Shown here: positions 22,508 to 32,251 of the stretch, in pieces
How positions within the stretch are numbered: the first letter of the stretch is position 1
How the letters are laid out: every line of letters starts with the position of its first letter
DNA from: an uncultured Lachnospiraceae bacterium
GTDB taxonomy: Bacteria; Bacillota; Clostridia; Lachnospirales; Lachnospiraceae
Length of the DNA stretch: 36,155 nucleotides
Reading direction: 5' to 3'
Assembly: GCA_902794825.1 (NCBI GenBank)
Contig: CADBIU010000011.1
Location: 1 to 36,155, forward strand
Made by a program: the position numbers and the translations under genes
The notes under the pieces: generated by a model
The model's database searches: none
The model's input: only the letters and a program-made list of their open reading frames with translations
Told to the model about the DNA's origin: nothing

Positions 22508-23701
22508 ATGATCAATGAACATTATCTGAACATGCTGTCCAATAAATCGGTGATCCGGACTCTCTCGGAGTATGCCACCGCAAGGGGAAAAGAAGTCGGT
22601 TATGAGAACGTCTTCGACTTCAGTCTCGGAAACCCTTCTGTGCCCGCGCCCCAGAGCTTTAAGGACGTATCAATATCTCTCCTCGAGACAATGGAGCCCC
22701 TCAAACTCCACGGCTACAGCCCCACCCTCGGCATTCCCGAGGTGAAGGAGAAGGTCGCGGCGTCCCTGAACCGCAGGTTCGGTATGAACTATACAGGAAA
22801 CCATATTTTCGCCACCTCCGGAGCGGCCGGCGCCCTTGCGCACGCTCTGCGCGCAGTGACAAAGCCCGGCGACGAGGTGCTGGTATTCGCGCCTTATTTC
22901 CCGGAATACAATCCTTACATCAACGACACAGGAGCCAGGATCAAAGTGGTCCCCGCCGATCTTGAGACTTTCCAGATCAACTTCGCGGAAGCGGAGAAGT
23001 ATCTGACAGAGAATGTGGCGGCGGTCCTGATCAACACTCCCAACAACCCGTCCGGAGTGCTGTACAGCGAGGAGACGCTTGAGAAGCTTGCCGATCTTTT
23101 GACAAGGAAGTCCGCGGAGTTCGGCCACAATGTGTTCCTTATTTCCGACGAGCCCTACAGGGAGATCATCTTCGACGGCAAAAAAGCGCCGTATGTGGCG
23201 AAGTTCTATCCCCACACGCTGACCTGCTATTCATTCTCCAAGTCCCTCTCCGTGCCCGGAGAGCGTATCGGCTATGTGGCAGTAAACCCTGCCTGCGAGC
23301 ACGCCGAGGACCTGGTCCCCATGTTCGGACAGATCTCCAGAGGAATCGGCCACAACTGCCCGTCCTCCCTGATCATGCTGGCTATGGCGGAGACAGTGGA
23401 CGACACGGCGGACCTCTCCGTCTATGAGACGAACATGAACCTTCTGTACGATACTTTCAGGGAACTCGGGTTCACCGTAGTAAGGCCGGGCGGCACTTTC
23501 TATATCATGCCCAAGGCTCTGGAGGAAGATTCCGTTGCGTTCTGCCAGAAGGCGCTGAAGTACGACCTGATCTTCGTCCCCGCGGACGGCTTCGGGGCAC
23601 CCGGCTTCTTCCGCGTCGCTTACTGCATCGACACTGAGAAGGTGGAGAGGGCGCTGCCCAGGATCCGCGAATTCGTGCAGGCCGAGTACGCGGGAAAGTG
23701 A
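22508..23701 (+). CDS. pyridoxal-phosphate-dependent aminotransferase, class I/II
   Basis: The 397-residue fold-type I aminotransferase has SLGNPSVPAP near the N-terminus, TSGAAGALAHALRA, INTPNNPSGVLYS (with the Asn that contacts PLP), SDEPYREIIFDG, and the PLP-binding lysine in YSFSKSLSVPGERIGY. FFRVAYCID near the C-terminus holds the Arg for substrate carboxylate. GGAGG about eight bases before the ATG at 22508 sets the start; an in-frame ATG at 22460 overlaps the GNAT gene and is less likely. It is similar to aspartate/aromatic aminotransferases, but the exact amino donor cannot be read from the sequence. It lies between GNAT and uppP in a probable three-gene unit. Confidence 0.92.
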   Translation: MINEHYLNMLSNKSVIRTLSEYATARGKEVGYENVFDFSLGNPSVPAPQSFKDVSISLLETMEPLKLHGYSPTLGIPEVKEKVAASLNRRFGMNYTGNHIFATSGAAGALAHALRAVTKPGDEVLVFAPYFPEYNPYINDTGARIKVVPADLETFQINFAEAEKYLTENVAAVLINTPNNPSGVLYSEETLEKLADLLTRKSAEFGHNVFLISDEPYREIIFDGKKAPYVAKFYPHTLTCYSFSKSLSVPGERIGYVAVNPACEHAEDLVPMFGQISRGIGHNCPSSLIMLAMAETVDDTADLSVYETNMNLLYDTFRELGFTVVRPGGTFYIMPKALEEDSVAFCQKALKYDLIFVPADGFGAPGFFRVAYCIDTEKVERALPRIREFVQAEYAGK

Positions 23702-23719
23702 TGGAAAGGAGAATTCTGA

Positions 23720-24583
23720 ATGCAGTTATCAGTAATTGAAATACTCAAAGCAATTCTGTTCGGTATCGTGGAGGGCGTCACCGAGTGGCTTCCCATCAGC
23801 AGCACCGGCCATATGATCCTGCTCAACGAGTTTGTTAAGCTGGACGTCTCCCCGGAGTTCTGGAACCTGTTCCTGGTGGTCATTCAGCTTGGCGCGATCC
23901 TCGCGGTCGTCATCCTTTACTGGAAGACCATCTGGCCTTTCAAAAAAGTGACATTAAAGTCAGGCAAGTCCAAGATCGTACTGAGAAAATCGACGCTCAT
24001 GCTCTGGCTCAAGGCTCTGGTGGCCTGTATTCCCGCGGGCGTTGTGGGCGTCCTCGCGGACGACTGGCTGGACGCGCACCTCTACAACGCGATCGTCGTC
24101 GGAGCAGCCCTGATCATCGTGGGTATTGCCTTCATTATCATTGAGACCGTGAACAAGAACAAAGTTCCCAGAGTCGACAGGCTTCGCGACCTGACCTTCA
24201 AGGACGCTTTCATCATCGGCCTTTTCCAGCTGATCGCGGCGATCTTTCCCGGAACGTCACGCTCCGGCGCAACCATCGTCGGCGGACTGATGATCGGCGT
24301 CTCCCGCACAGTGGCCGCCAAGTTCACCTTTATCCTGGCGATCCCGGTCATGGCGGGCGCGAGCCTTTTAAAGATCGTCAAGTACGGCTTCCGCTTCTCA
24401 GGCACCGAACTGATCCTCCTCGGCACAGGCATGCTGGTTGCATTCCTGATCTCCATGGTGATCATTGCGTTCCTGATGAACTACATCAGAAAGCACGACT
24501 TCAAGGTCTTTGGCTGGTACAGGATCGTCCTCGGCGCGCTGGTACTTCTGTACTTTTTAGTGATCAAGGCGCCTGTCTATTGA
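23720..24583 (+). CDS. uppP: undecaprenyl-diphosphatase UppP (BacA)
   Basis: A 287-residue integral membrane enzyme that removes one phosphate from undecaprenyl diphosphate, recycling the lipid carrier for peptidoglycan and other wall polymers; its overproduction gives bacitracin resistance in other species. The two catalytic motifs are present: EGVTEWLPISSTGH near residue 18 and FPGTSRSGATIVGGLMIGVSR near 177. Seven to eight membrane segments fit the family. AAGGAG lies just before the ATG at 23720. The gene follows the aminotransferase by 18 bases. No convincing terminator separates it from the next promoter. Confidence 0.96.
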   Translation: MQLSVIEILKAILFGIVEGVTEWLPISSTGHMILLNEFVKLDVSPEFWNLFLVVIQLGAILAVVILYWKTIWPFKKVTLKSGKSKIVLRKSTLMLWLKALVACIPAGVVGVLADDWLDAHLYNAIVVGAALIIVGIAFIIIETVNKNKVPRVDRLRDLTFKDAFIIGLFQLIAAIFPGTSRSGATIVGGLMIGVSRTVAAKFTFILAIPVMAGASLLKIVKYGFRFSGTELILLGTGMLVAFLISMVIIAFLMNYIRKHDFKVFGWYRIVLGALVLLYFLVIKAPVY

Positions 24584-24600
24584 TGAAATAAACGGAAAAG

Positions 24601-24629
24601 TTGACAAATTCAGATAACTGCGCTATTTT
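24601..24629 (+). promoter_or_regulatory. promoter of the DUF6465-type gene
   Basis: TTGACA (24601-24606), 17 bases and TATTTT (24624-24629) form a consensus -35 with a fair -10, about 75 bases before the start codon. Confidence 0.6.
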
Positions 24630-24704
24630 AGATGAAGTTTTTGGGGATTAACTATATTTTGCGTACTGCGGGGGTCCATATTCTAACTAAGGAGAAATTA
24701 AACC

Positions 24705-25142
24705 ATGGCAGAAGCAAAGAAAACAGCAAAGGCAACCGTTAAGAAGCCTGTAGCAAAGGCAGCAGCAGAGACAACTAAGAAGGCAGCAGAGGCAACAGCC
24801 GAGAAGGCGGCAGCTAAGACTACTGCAGCAAAGACTGCTGCAACTAAGACTACAGAAACCAAAACTACAGCAGCTAAGACTACTGCAGCAAAGAAGACAA
24901 CAACAAGAACTGCAGCCGCCAAGACCAAGAAGGCAGCGGCAGTGAAGGAGAACATCTCCATCCAGTTCGCAGGTAAGGACTACACAACAGAGCAGCTTGT
25001 CAAGATCGCCAAGGATGTGTGGGAATTCGATCTCAAGAAGGATCCCGCAGATTTCAAGGAAGTCCAGCTGTACGTTAAGCCCGAGGAAGCAAAGGTTTAC
25101 TACGTGATCAACGGAACTGAGACAGGAAGCTTCGACATCTGA
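24705..25142 (+). CDS. DUF6465-type protein with histone H1-like Lys/Ala/Thr-rich N-terminus
   Basis: The 145-residue protein has a low-complexity N-terminal part (about 1-82) made almost only of Lys, Ala, Thr and Glu in AAKTTAAKT-like repeats, like eukaryotic H1 tails and bacterial HU/HBsu-type basic extensions. The compact C-terminal domain (about 83-145: ISIQFAGKDYTTEQLVKIAKDVWEF..., VQLYVKPEEAKVYYVINGT) resembles DUF6465 proteins of Lachnospiraceae. AAGGAG at 24690-24695 supports the ATG. Codon use is strongly biased (AAG, GCA, ACT), suggesting high expression. It has its own promoter and terminator. Nucleic-acid binding is plausible from the tail but unproven. Confidence 0.82.
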   Translation: MAEAKKTAKATVKKPVAKAAAETTKKAAEATAEKAAAKTTAAKTAATKTTETKTTAAKTTAAKKTTTRTAAAKTKKAAAVKENISIQFAGKDYTTEQLVKIAKDVWEFDLKKDPADFKEVQLYVKPEEAKVYYVINGTETGSFDI

Positions 25143-25173
25143 TCCTGATCTGTTGTCTGAATAATGAATTGCC

Positions 25174-25205
25174 GAGGGGCAGCACCGAAGGGTGCTGCCT
25201 CTTTT
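25174..25205 (+). terminator. intrinsic terminator of the DUF6465-type gene
   Basis: GAGGGGCAGCACC pairs with GGTGCTGCCTC around GAAG and is followed by TTTT, about 30 bases after the stop codon. Confidence 0.85.
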
Positions 25206-25270
25206 GTATTGGTGGAGTTGCCTCTTTTTTTGGCCTGGAGACGATTGTTCCCTCGCCTAGTGCTGTGGTC

Positions 25271-25462
25271 GGTTGATTGCTGTGATGGAGCCCTTAGAGT
25301 GTGCTCTAAGGGCTCGGTTAGGTCGCGGGCTGAGTTGTCGGAGGTTGATTGCTGTGATGGAGCCCTTAGAGGTATCTCTAAGGGCGCGGTTAGGTCGCGA
25401 GCTGAGTTGCCGGAGGTTGATTGCTGTGATGGAGCCCTTAGAGGTATCTCTAAGGGCTCGAT
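25271..25462. repeat. three-copy 72-bp tandem repeat, each copy with a 12-bp hairpin
   Basis: Units begin with GGTTGATTGCTGTGATGGAG at 25271, 25343 and 25415. Each contains GAGCCCTTAGAG, a four-base loop (TGTG or GTAT) and CTCTAAGGGCTC, giving perfect 12-bp stems at 25288-25315 and 25432-25459 and one mismatch in the middle copy (25360-25387). The third unit diverges after its hairpin. An open frame runs through the array (25164-25589), but only because 72 is divisible by three; it lacks a ribosome binding site and overlaps a terminator, so I do not call it a gene. Confidence 0.92.
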
Positions 25463-25837
25463 GGCGTCAGGAACTTGTCAGCTGAGAAGAAGTAGGTACA
25501 GAGTGTCAAATTTGGAAAACTATCGTCCACGGAAGAAGGACAAAATGGCGTATCCTCATCAATCTGCAGTCCGGGTGATCAAGGATTAGATACAGAAGCT
25601 TGATTTGAAAGCATCCTCGTCCCTCAAAAAACATAATTTCCAGAAAGATATCAGAGAAAAACAAAAATCCAGAAATGGTCATGGACGCAAATTATCACTT
25701 TGGAGGCTTCTGTACCGAAAATGATCATTAGACAATTCACGATGCGCCAGGAAGCAGCCTAAACGGCCGCGCCAGGAAGCAGCCTAAACGGCCGTCCGTC
25801 CTTAATAAACATTTTAGAAATTCGCAAATAAACCATG
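25463..25837. other. non-coding stretch before the hrcA promoter
   Basis: No gene is convincing on either strand. The stretch contains A-rich sequence (25625-25670) and an exact 25-bp tandem duplication at 25744-25793. Otherwise I see nothing in it. Confidence 0.5.
25744..25793. repeat. exact 25-bp tandem duplication
   Basis: GCGCCAGGAAGCAGCCTAAA followed by CGGCC occurs at 25744-25768 and again at 25769-25793 with no mismatch and no spacer. Confidence 0.92.
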
Positions 25838-25866
25838 TTGACATCCAATTGGCCTAGTGCTATTTT
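25838..25866 (+). promoter_or_regulatory. promoter of the hrcA-grpE-dnaK cluster
   Basis: TTGACA (25838-25843), 17 bases and TATTTT (25861-25866), the same element pair as at 24601-24629. Transcription should begin about 25873, so the CIRCE operator lies in the first bases of the transcript. Confidence 0.7.
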
Positions 25867-25880
25867 ATACAAGAAAGGTG

Positions 25881-25907
25881 TTAGCACTCGACCAAGATGA
25901 GTGCTAA
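25881..25907. promoter_or_regulatory. CIRCE operator (HrcA binding site)
   Basis: TTAGCACTC (25881-25889), nine bases, GAGTGCTAA (25899-25907): an exact match to the CIRCE consensus. HrcA binds it and represses the chaperone operon until heat or misfolded protein titrates GroEL. It lies just downstream of the -10 box and upstream of hrcA. Confidence 0.97.
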
Positions 25908-25971
25908 TAATGGAACCGGATCCGATCACCGAAGTTGGTGAGAGGATATCGATCCCGATACGGAGGATATT

Positions 25972-26994
25972 ATGGAACTGCAAGATCGCAAGATGAAAAT
26001 ATTGCAGGCTATCATCCGCAATTACCTGGAGACCGGCGAGCCGGTAGGCAGCAGGACGATTTCCAAGTACACCGATCTCAAGCTGAGCAGTGCAACGATC
26101 AGAAATGAGATGGCTGACCTTGAAGAGATGGGACTGATCATGCAGCCGCACACGTCGGCCGGACGTATTCCTACTGATGCGGGTTACCGCCTCTACGTGG
26201 ACAACATGCTGGGGTCGGAGCGGCAGAAGGTGGAAGCGATGAAGAACGTGCTCCTGCAGAAGCAGGACAGGCTGGAGAATCTTTTGCAGCAGGTCGCCAA
26301 GCTTCTGGCCGCGAACACTCAATACGCGTCGATGATCTCATCGCCGGTGATCCGCAGGAACAAGATCAAGTTCATTCAGCTCTCGCAGCTGGATGAGAAC
26401 AACATCCTGGCGGTGATCGTGCTTGAGGGGAACCTTATCAGGAACAGGGTAATTCCGGTGGATACACTGCTGGACGCGGAGCAGATGCTGAGACTTAACA
26501 TGCTGCTCAACACGAACCTGTGCGGACTTCCCGTCGAGGAGATCACACTGGGACTGATCGAGTCCATCAAGAGAGACGCCGGTATTCATACGCAGATCGT
26601 CAACGACGTCTTTGACGCGGCGGCGGAGATCGTTCGGAAAGAGGAAGATCTGAAGATCTACACGAGCGGAGCCAAGAACATTTTCAGGTATCCGGAGCTT
26701 GCGGATCACAACAAAGCGAGCGAGATCATCAGTGACTTCGAGGAGAAGCAGGCACTTGGGAGCATTGTACAGGAATCTCTGTCAGGCAGCAGCGAGACCG
26801 GAATTCAGGTTTACATCGGCGAGGAAATGCCGGTGGCAAGCATGAAGGACTGCAGCGTTGTTACTGCCACTTATGATCTTGGTGACGGCATGAAGGGGAC
26901 GGTGGGAATCATCGGACCCCGGAGGATGGACTATGAGAGAGTTATCGATGTGCTCCGGCATATGATGGAGCAGCTCGACGACCTGTATAAATAA
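25972..26994 (+). CDS. hrcA: heat-inducible transcription repressor HrcA
   Basis: The 340-residue repressor has an N-terminal winged helix (LQDRKMKILQAIIRNYLETGEPVGSRTISKY, LSSATIRNEMADLEEMGLI, HTSAGRIPTDAGYRLYVD) and the HrcA dimerisation/GAF-like region, with IGEE...CSVVTATYDLGDGMKGTVGIIGPRRMDY at the C-terminal end. The ATG has CGGAGG close upstream. It autoregulates through the CIRCE element 65 bases before its start. First gene of hrcA-grpE-dnaK-dnaJ, the usual Firmicute order. Confidence 0.97.
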   Translation: MELQDRKMKILQAIIRNYLETGEPVGSRTISKYTDLKLSSATIRNEMADLEEMGLIMQPHTSAGRIPTDAGYRLYVDNMLGSERQKVEAMKNVLLQKQDRLENLLQQVAKLLAANTQYASMISSPVIRRNKIKFIQLSQLDENNILAVIVLEGNLIRNRVIPVDTLLDAEQMLRLNMLLNTNLCGLPVEEITLGLIESIKRDAGIHTQIVNDVFDAAAEIVRKEEDLKIYTSGAKNIFRYPELADHNKASEIISDFEEKQALGSIVQESLSGSSETGIQVYIGEEMPVASMKDCSVVTATYDLGDGMKGTVGIIGPRRMDYERVIDVLRHMMEQLDDLYK

Positions 26995-27059
26995 TATGAG
27001 AGCAGGAATGAGCACCTTGCCGGTTCTGGACACAGAGAGTGCGGTGCGGAAAGGAATAT

Positions 27060-27737
27060 ATGGCAGAAGCTGAGAACAAGAAGAATGAACAGCCCGGCAC
27101 CGAACCCGAAGAATTCATGGATGAGACAGCTGAAGAGATCATGGATGAGACTGTAGAAGAAGCCATGGACGAGGCTGTAGAAGAAGCCGTGGATGAGACT
27201 GGGGCAGAGGACGCCGTGGATGAGACTGAGGCAGAAGGGACATCCGATCCGGGAAACGAAGAGGAGCCTGAGCCGAAGGCACCTGCGGGAAGCAGGGAGA
27301 AAGCGCTTAGCGAAAAGGTCGCTGCTCTTGAGGACAAGGTGAAGCGCCAGATGGCGGAGTTCGACAACTTCCGCAAGCGCACCTCCAAAGAGAAGGAGCA
27401 GATGTTCTCCATGGGAGAGAAGAGCGTGATCGAGAAGATGCTTCCTGTAGTGGACAACTTCGAGAGAGGCCTGGCGGCGGTTCCCGAGAACGAGAAGGAC
27501 AGCGCGATCGTCAGCGGCATGGAGATGGTCTACAAGCAGCTTATCAAGCAGCTGGAGGATCTTGGAGTAAAGCCCATTGAGGCAGTCGGCAAGGAATTTG
27601 ATCCCAACTTCCACAACGCGGTTATGCAGGTGGAAAGCGACGAATTTGAGACCGGCGTCGTGGCGCAGGAATTCCAGAAGGGCTATACATATCACGACAT
27701 GGTGATCCGCCACTCAATGGTTGGCGTCGTCTCCTGA
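27060..27737 (+). CDS. grpE: nucleotide exchange factor GrpE
   Basis: The 225-residue protein releases ADP from DnaK. A long acidic N-terminal region (to about residue 75) is built of near-repeats such as MDETxEE/VDETxAE. The GrpE core follows: coiled coil (EKALSEKVAALEDKVKRQMAEFDNFRKRTSKEK), four-helix dimer part, and C-terminal beta domain with GKEFDPNFHNAVMQV and GYTYHDMVIRHSMVGVV. ATG at 27060 with GGAAAGGA upstream is preferred over an in-frame GTG at 27039. The acidic repeat region is longer than in Bacillus GrpE. Confidence 0.96.
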   Translation: MAEAENKKNEQPGTEPEEFMDETAEEIMDETVEEAMDEAVEEAVDETGAEDAVDETEAEGTSDPGNEEEPEPKAPAGSREKALSEKVAALEDKVKRQMAEFDNFRKRTSKEKEQMFSMGEKSVIEKMLPVVDNFERGLAAVPENEKDSAIVSGMEMVYKQLIKQLEDLGVKPIEAVGKEFDPNFHNAVMQVESDEFETGVVAQEFQKGYTYHDMVIRHSMVGVVS

Positions 27738-27855
27738 GAAAGACAGATCAGATTTATGGCAAAACAGTGAAAATTACGGCTCTGTGCCTGTAAGAGACAC
27801 AACCGAGACGTATATATTTTGGAAAATAATCCACAATTACAGATAGAGCGCGTAA

Positions 27856-29742
<1,887 letters not shown>

Positions 29743-29743
29743 A

Positions 29744-29805
29744 AGTTCAAAAAAGTGCAATAGCACTTTTTAGAACTAGAAGGTTAGACCTTCGGTCAAA
29801 CCTTC
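29744..29805. promoter_or_regulatory. two consecutive hairpins after dnaK
   Basis: AGTTC-A-AAAAAGTGC pairs with GCACTTTTT-A-GAACT around AATA (29744-29777, 14 pairs and one mismatch). Directly after it, GAAGGTTAGACC pairs with GGTCAAACCTTC around TTC (29779-29805, one mismatch). The first has T-runs in both orientations and may act as a partial terminator or as a 3' stabiliser of dnaK mRNA. Confidence 0.6.
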
Positions 29806-29836
29806 CGGAATTATTGAATACAGTAGTTATTCAGTA

Positions 29837-29863
29837 TTGAAATAAACAGGAAAATGATATAGT
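29837..29863 (+). promoter_or_regulatory. candidate dnaJ promoter with extended -10
   Basis: TTGAAA (29837-29842) and an extended -10 TGA-TATAGT (TATAGT 29858-29863) with a 15-base spacer lie between the dnaK hairpins and dnaJ. Transcription would start near 29870. Confidence 0.45.
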
Positions 29864-29867
29864 TTAA

Positions 29868-29909
29868 GGAGTGCCCAGGTCGCGCTTACCACGCGGCTTG
29901 GGCAACTCC
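29868..29909 (+). promoter_or_regulatory. 5' leader hairpin upstream of dnaJ
   Basis: GGAGT-GCCCAGGTCGCG pairs with CGCGGCTTGGGC-A-ACTCC: 17 pairs, including two G-T wobbles, with one bulged A and a seven-base loop. It would form the extreme 5' end of an mRNA from the candidate dnaJ promoter. The dnaJ ribosome binding site itself (GAGAGA) is weak and lies 40 bases further on. Confidence 0.65.
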
Positions 29910-29950
29910 CTTGTAAACAGAGAAATAATACGCGAGAGAATGTAAATATT

Positions 29951-31117
29951 ATGGCTGAACAGAAACGTGATTACTATGAAGTGCTTGGAGTTGCCAAGGA
30001 CGCGTCCGAAGAGGATATAAAAAAGGCATATAGGAAACTTGCCAAAAAATACCATCCGGACATGAATCCCGGCGACAAGAATGCGGAAGCTAAATTCAAA
30101 GAGGCCTCAGAAGCCTATGCGATCCTGAGCGACGCGGAGAAGCGCCAGAAATACGATCAGTTTGGCTTCGCGGCATTTGACGGATCCGGCGGCTTTGGCG
30201 GCTTTGATTTCAATTCGGCCGATTTCGGCGATATTTTCGGCGATCTGTTCGGCGATTTCTTCGGCGGCGGAAGACGCGGACCGGCGGGCGGCCCTATGAA
30301 GGGGGCAAATGTCCGCACCAGTGTGAGGATCACATTCCTCGAAGCGGTGACCGGCGTTGAGAAAGAGATCACCCTTAACCTTAAGGATCCCTGCCCGACC
30401 TGCTCGGGAACGGGCGCGAAGCCCGGGACAACCCCGCAAATGTGCCCCAAGTGCGGCGGCAAAGGTCAGGTGGTATTCACGCAGCAGTCCTTCTTCGGCA
30501 CTGTGCGGAACGTGCAGACATGCCCGGACTGCGGAGGAAGCGGAAAGATCATCAAGGACAAGTGCACTAACTGCGGCGGAACAGGTTATGTAAGCAGTAA
30601 GAAGACCATCAAGGTATCCATTCCGGCCGGAATCGACAACGGACAGAGCGTCCGCATCCGCGACAAGGGCGAGCCCGGAGTGAACGGAGGCCCCAGAGGT
30701 GATCTTCTTGTGGAAGTGATCGTTGAGCCGCATCCTGAGTTCATGCGTCAGGACTACAATGTTTTCTCCACAGTGAACATTTCCTACGCGATCGCGGCTC
30801 TGGGCGGAAGCGTAGTCATCAACACCGTGGACGGCAAGGTGATCTACGATGTCAAGCCCGGCACGCAGAGCGATACGAGAATAAGGCTTAAGAATAAGGG
30901 CTTTCCCACGATCCGCAACCAGCAGATCCGAGGCGATCACTATGTGACCCTGGTGGTGGAGACTCCTACCAAACTCAGCAAGGAAGCAAAGGACCTGCTC
31001 AGACAGTTCGACGCCCTGACAGGGGATTCCCTCAAACAGGCGGAGTGCGAAACCGCGGAGAAAGACGCTCCTCCCAAGAAGGAATCGAATAAAAAGAAGA
31101 AATTCTGGAAGAACTGA
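29951..31117 (+). CDS. dnaJ: molecular chaperone DnaJ (Hsp40, type I)
   Basis: The 388-residue co-chaperone stimulates DnaK ATP hydrolysis. The J-domain has [11 protein letters not shown] (HPD near residue 35). A Gly/Phe-rich region (about 75-120) follows, then four CxxCxGxG zinc motifs: [32 protein letters not shown]. The C-terminal substrate domains and a Lys-rich tail complete the protein. The ATG at 29951 has only a weak GAGAGA ribosome binding site, unlike its neighbours. It is separated from dnaK by about 210 bases with several hairpins and a possible promoter, so its expression may be set apart from that of dnaK. Confidence 0.97.
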   Translation: MAEQKRDYYEVLGVAKDASEEDIKKAYRKLAKKYHPDMNPGDKNAEAKFKEASEAYAILSDAEKRQKYDQFGFAAFDGSGGFGGFDFNSADFGDIFGDLFGDFFGGGRRGPAGGPMKGANVRTSVRITFLEAVTGVEKEITLNLKDPCPTCSGTGAKPGTTPQMCPKCGGKGQVVFTQQSFFGTVRNVQTCPDCGGSGKIIKDKCTNCGGTGYVSSKKTIKVSIPAGIDNGQSVRIRDKGEPGVNGGPRGDLLVEVIVEPHPEFMRQDYNVFSTVNISYAIAALGGSVVINTVDGKVIYDVKPGTQSDTRIRLKNKGFPTIRNQQIRGDHYVTLVVETPTKLSKEAKDLLRQFDALTGDSLKQAECETAEKDAPPKKESNKKKKFWKN

Positions 31118-31172
31118 GCAGTTCAGAACCTGATCCGGAGAACAGACGGGTCAGAGGAGACTAAATACAGTC

Positions 31173-31204
31173 AGCCGGCAGCGTTATTATGCGCTGCCGG
31201 CTTT
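31173..31204 (+). terminator. terminator-like hairpin after dnaJ
   Basis: AGCCGGCAGCG (31173-31183) and CGCTGCCGGCT (31192-31202) pair perfectly around an eight-base loop. The T-run is short (TTT), so termination may be partial and prmA may receive read-through. Confidence 0.6.
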
Positions 31205-31243
31205 GGTGCGTTATTACTTAGATAAAAAACAGAGGGACAGCAT

Positions 31244-32239
31244 ATGAAATGGATGGCATTCAGAGTCCGCACAAAAGCAGATGCGGAGGACATAATCATC
31301 AGCTCCATGCAGGACATCGGCCTGTACGGCGCGCAGATCGAGGACCATGTGCCGCTTACGGCCGCTGAGAAGGAGCAGATGTTTGTTGACATACTGCCCG
31401 ACGCCGGGGAGGACGACGGGTCAGCGGTGCTCAGTTTCTTCCTGGAGGAGACGGAAGACGGCCGCGTCCTTGTAGACGATGAGCCCAAGACGCCCGAAGA
31501 GGTGAAGGCTTCCATCCTGGAAGAACTGGCTGAGCTAAGAACTTATTCGGATATCGGAGACGGCACAGTTACCATTGAGGAGACCGAGGACGTAGACTGG
31601 ATCAACAACTGGAAACAGTATTTCCACCAGTTCTGGATCGACGATATTCTGGCGATCCCCTCCTGGGAGAAGCCGGAGATCACTGATAAGAAACCGGCTC
31701 TGGTCTTCCATATCGATCCCGGGACTGCTTTCGGAACAGGCATGCATGAGACCACTCAGCTCTGCATCCGACAGATCCGCAAGTATCTGACGCCGGAAAC
31801 GGTCATGCTCGATGTGGGGACAGGAAGCGGAATTCTCGCTATTTTGGCCCTGATGTTCGGCATAAAGAGCGCCGTCGGAACAGATCTGGATCCCTGCGCG
31901 CCTCCCGCGATCGAGGATAACCTGCGCACCAACGGCGTGGATCCCGATAAGTTCCATGTGATCCTCGGCAACCTGATCGACGACGAGAAGGTGCAGGAGG
32001 AAGTCGGAACCGATAAATACGACATTGTTGCTGCCAATATTCTGGCGGATGTCCTGATCCCGCTGACGCCTCACGTGGTGCCGGCCATGAAGCCCGGCGC
32101 TTACTACATCACTTCAGGGATCCTGGAGGGGCGGGAAGACAGCGTCGCGGAGGCGGTGAGAGAAGCCGGCCTCGAGGTCGTCAGTATGACCGCCCAGGGA
32201 GAGTGGCGCTGCGTTGTGGGCCGCAAACCGCTGGCTTAA
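31244..32239 (+). CDS. prmA: ribosomal protein L11 methyltransferase PrmA
   Basis: The 331-residue AdoMet-dependent enzyme trimethylates L11. An N-terminal substrate-recognition domain (about 1-100) is followed by VDWINNWKQYFHQFWIDD and the catalytic domain, with PGTAFGTGMHETTQLC, the AdoMet loop LDVGTGSGILAILA and VAANILADVLIPL. AGAGGGA lies before the ATG. It follows dnaJ in the order usual for Firmicutes (dnaJ-prmA-rsmE) and precedes rsmE by 12 bases. Confidence 0.95.
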   Translation: MKWMAFRVRTKADAEDIIISSMQDIGLYGAQIEDHVPLTAAEKEQMFVDILPDAGEDDGSAVLSFFLEETEDGRVLVDDEPKTPEEVKASILEELAELRTYSDIGDGTVTIEETEDVDWINNWKQYFHQFWIDDILAIPSWEKPEITDKKPALVFHIDPGTAFGTGMHETTQLCIRQIRKYLTPETVMLDVGTGSGILAILALMFGIKSAVGTDLDPCAPPAIEDNLRTNGVDPDKFHVILGNLIDDEKVQEEVGTDKYDIVAANILADVLIPLTPHVVPAMKPGAYYITSGILEGREDSVAEAVREAGLEVVSMTAQGEWRCVVGRKPLA

Positions 32240-32251
32240 GGAGATGAGCAA

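Noticed and set aside
25271-25462. CRISPR array.
   Set aside because: Only three units, 72-bp period, spacers conserved rather than unique, and no cas genes nearby.
25164-25589. 141-codon open frame across the 72-bp repeat array (VDCCDGALRG-type repeats).
   Set aside because: It overlaps the DUF6465 terminator, has no ribosome binding site, and stays open because the repeat period is a multiple of three. The conserved feature is the hairpin, not a plausible protein.
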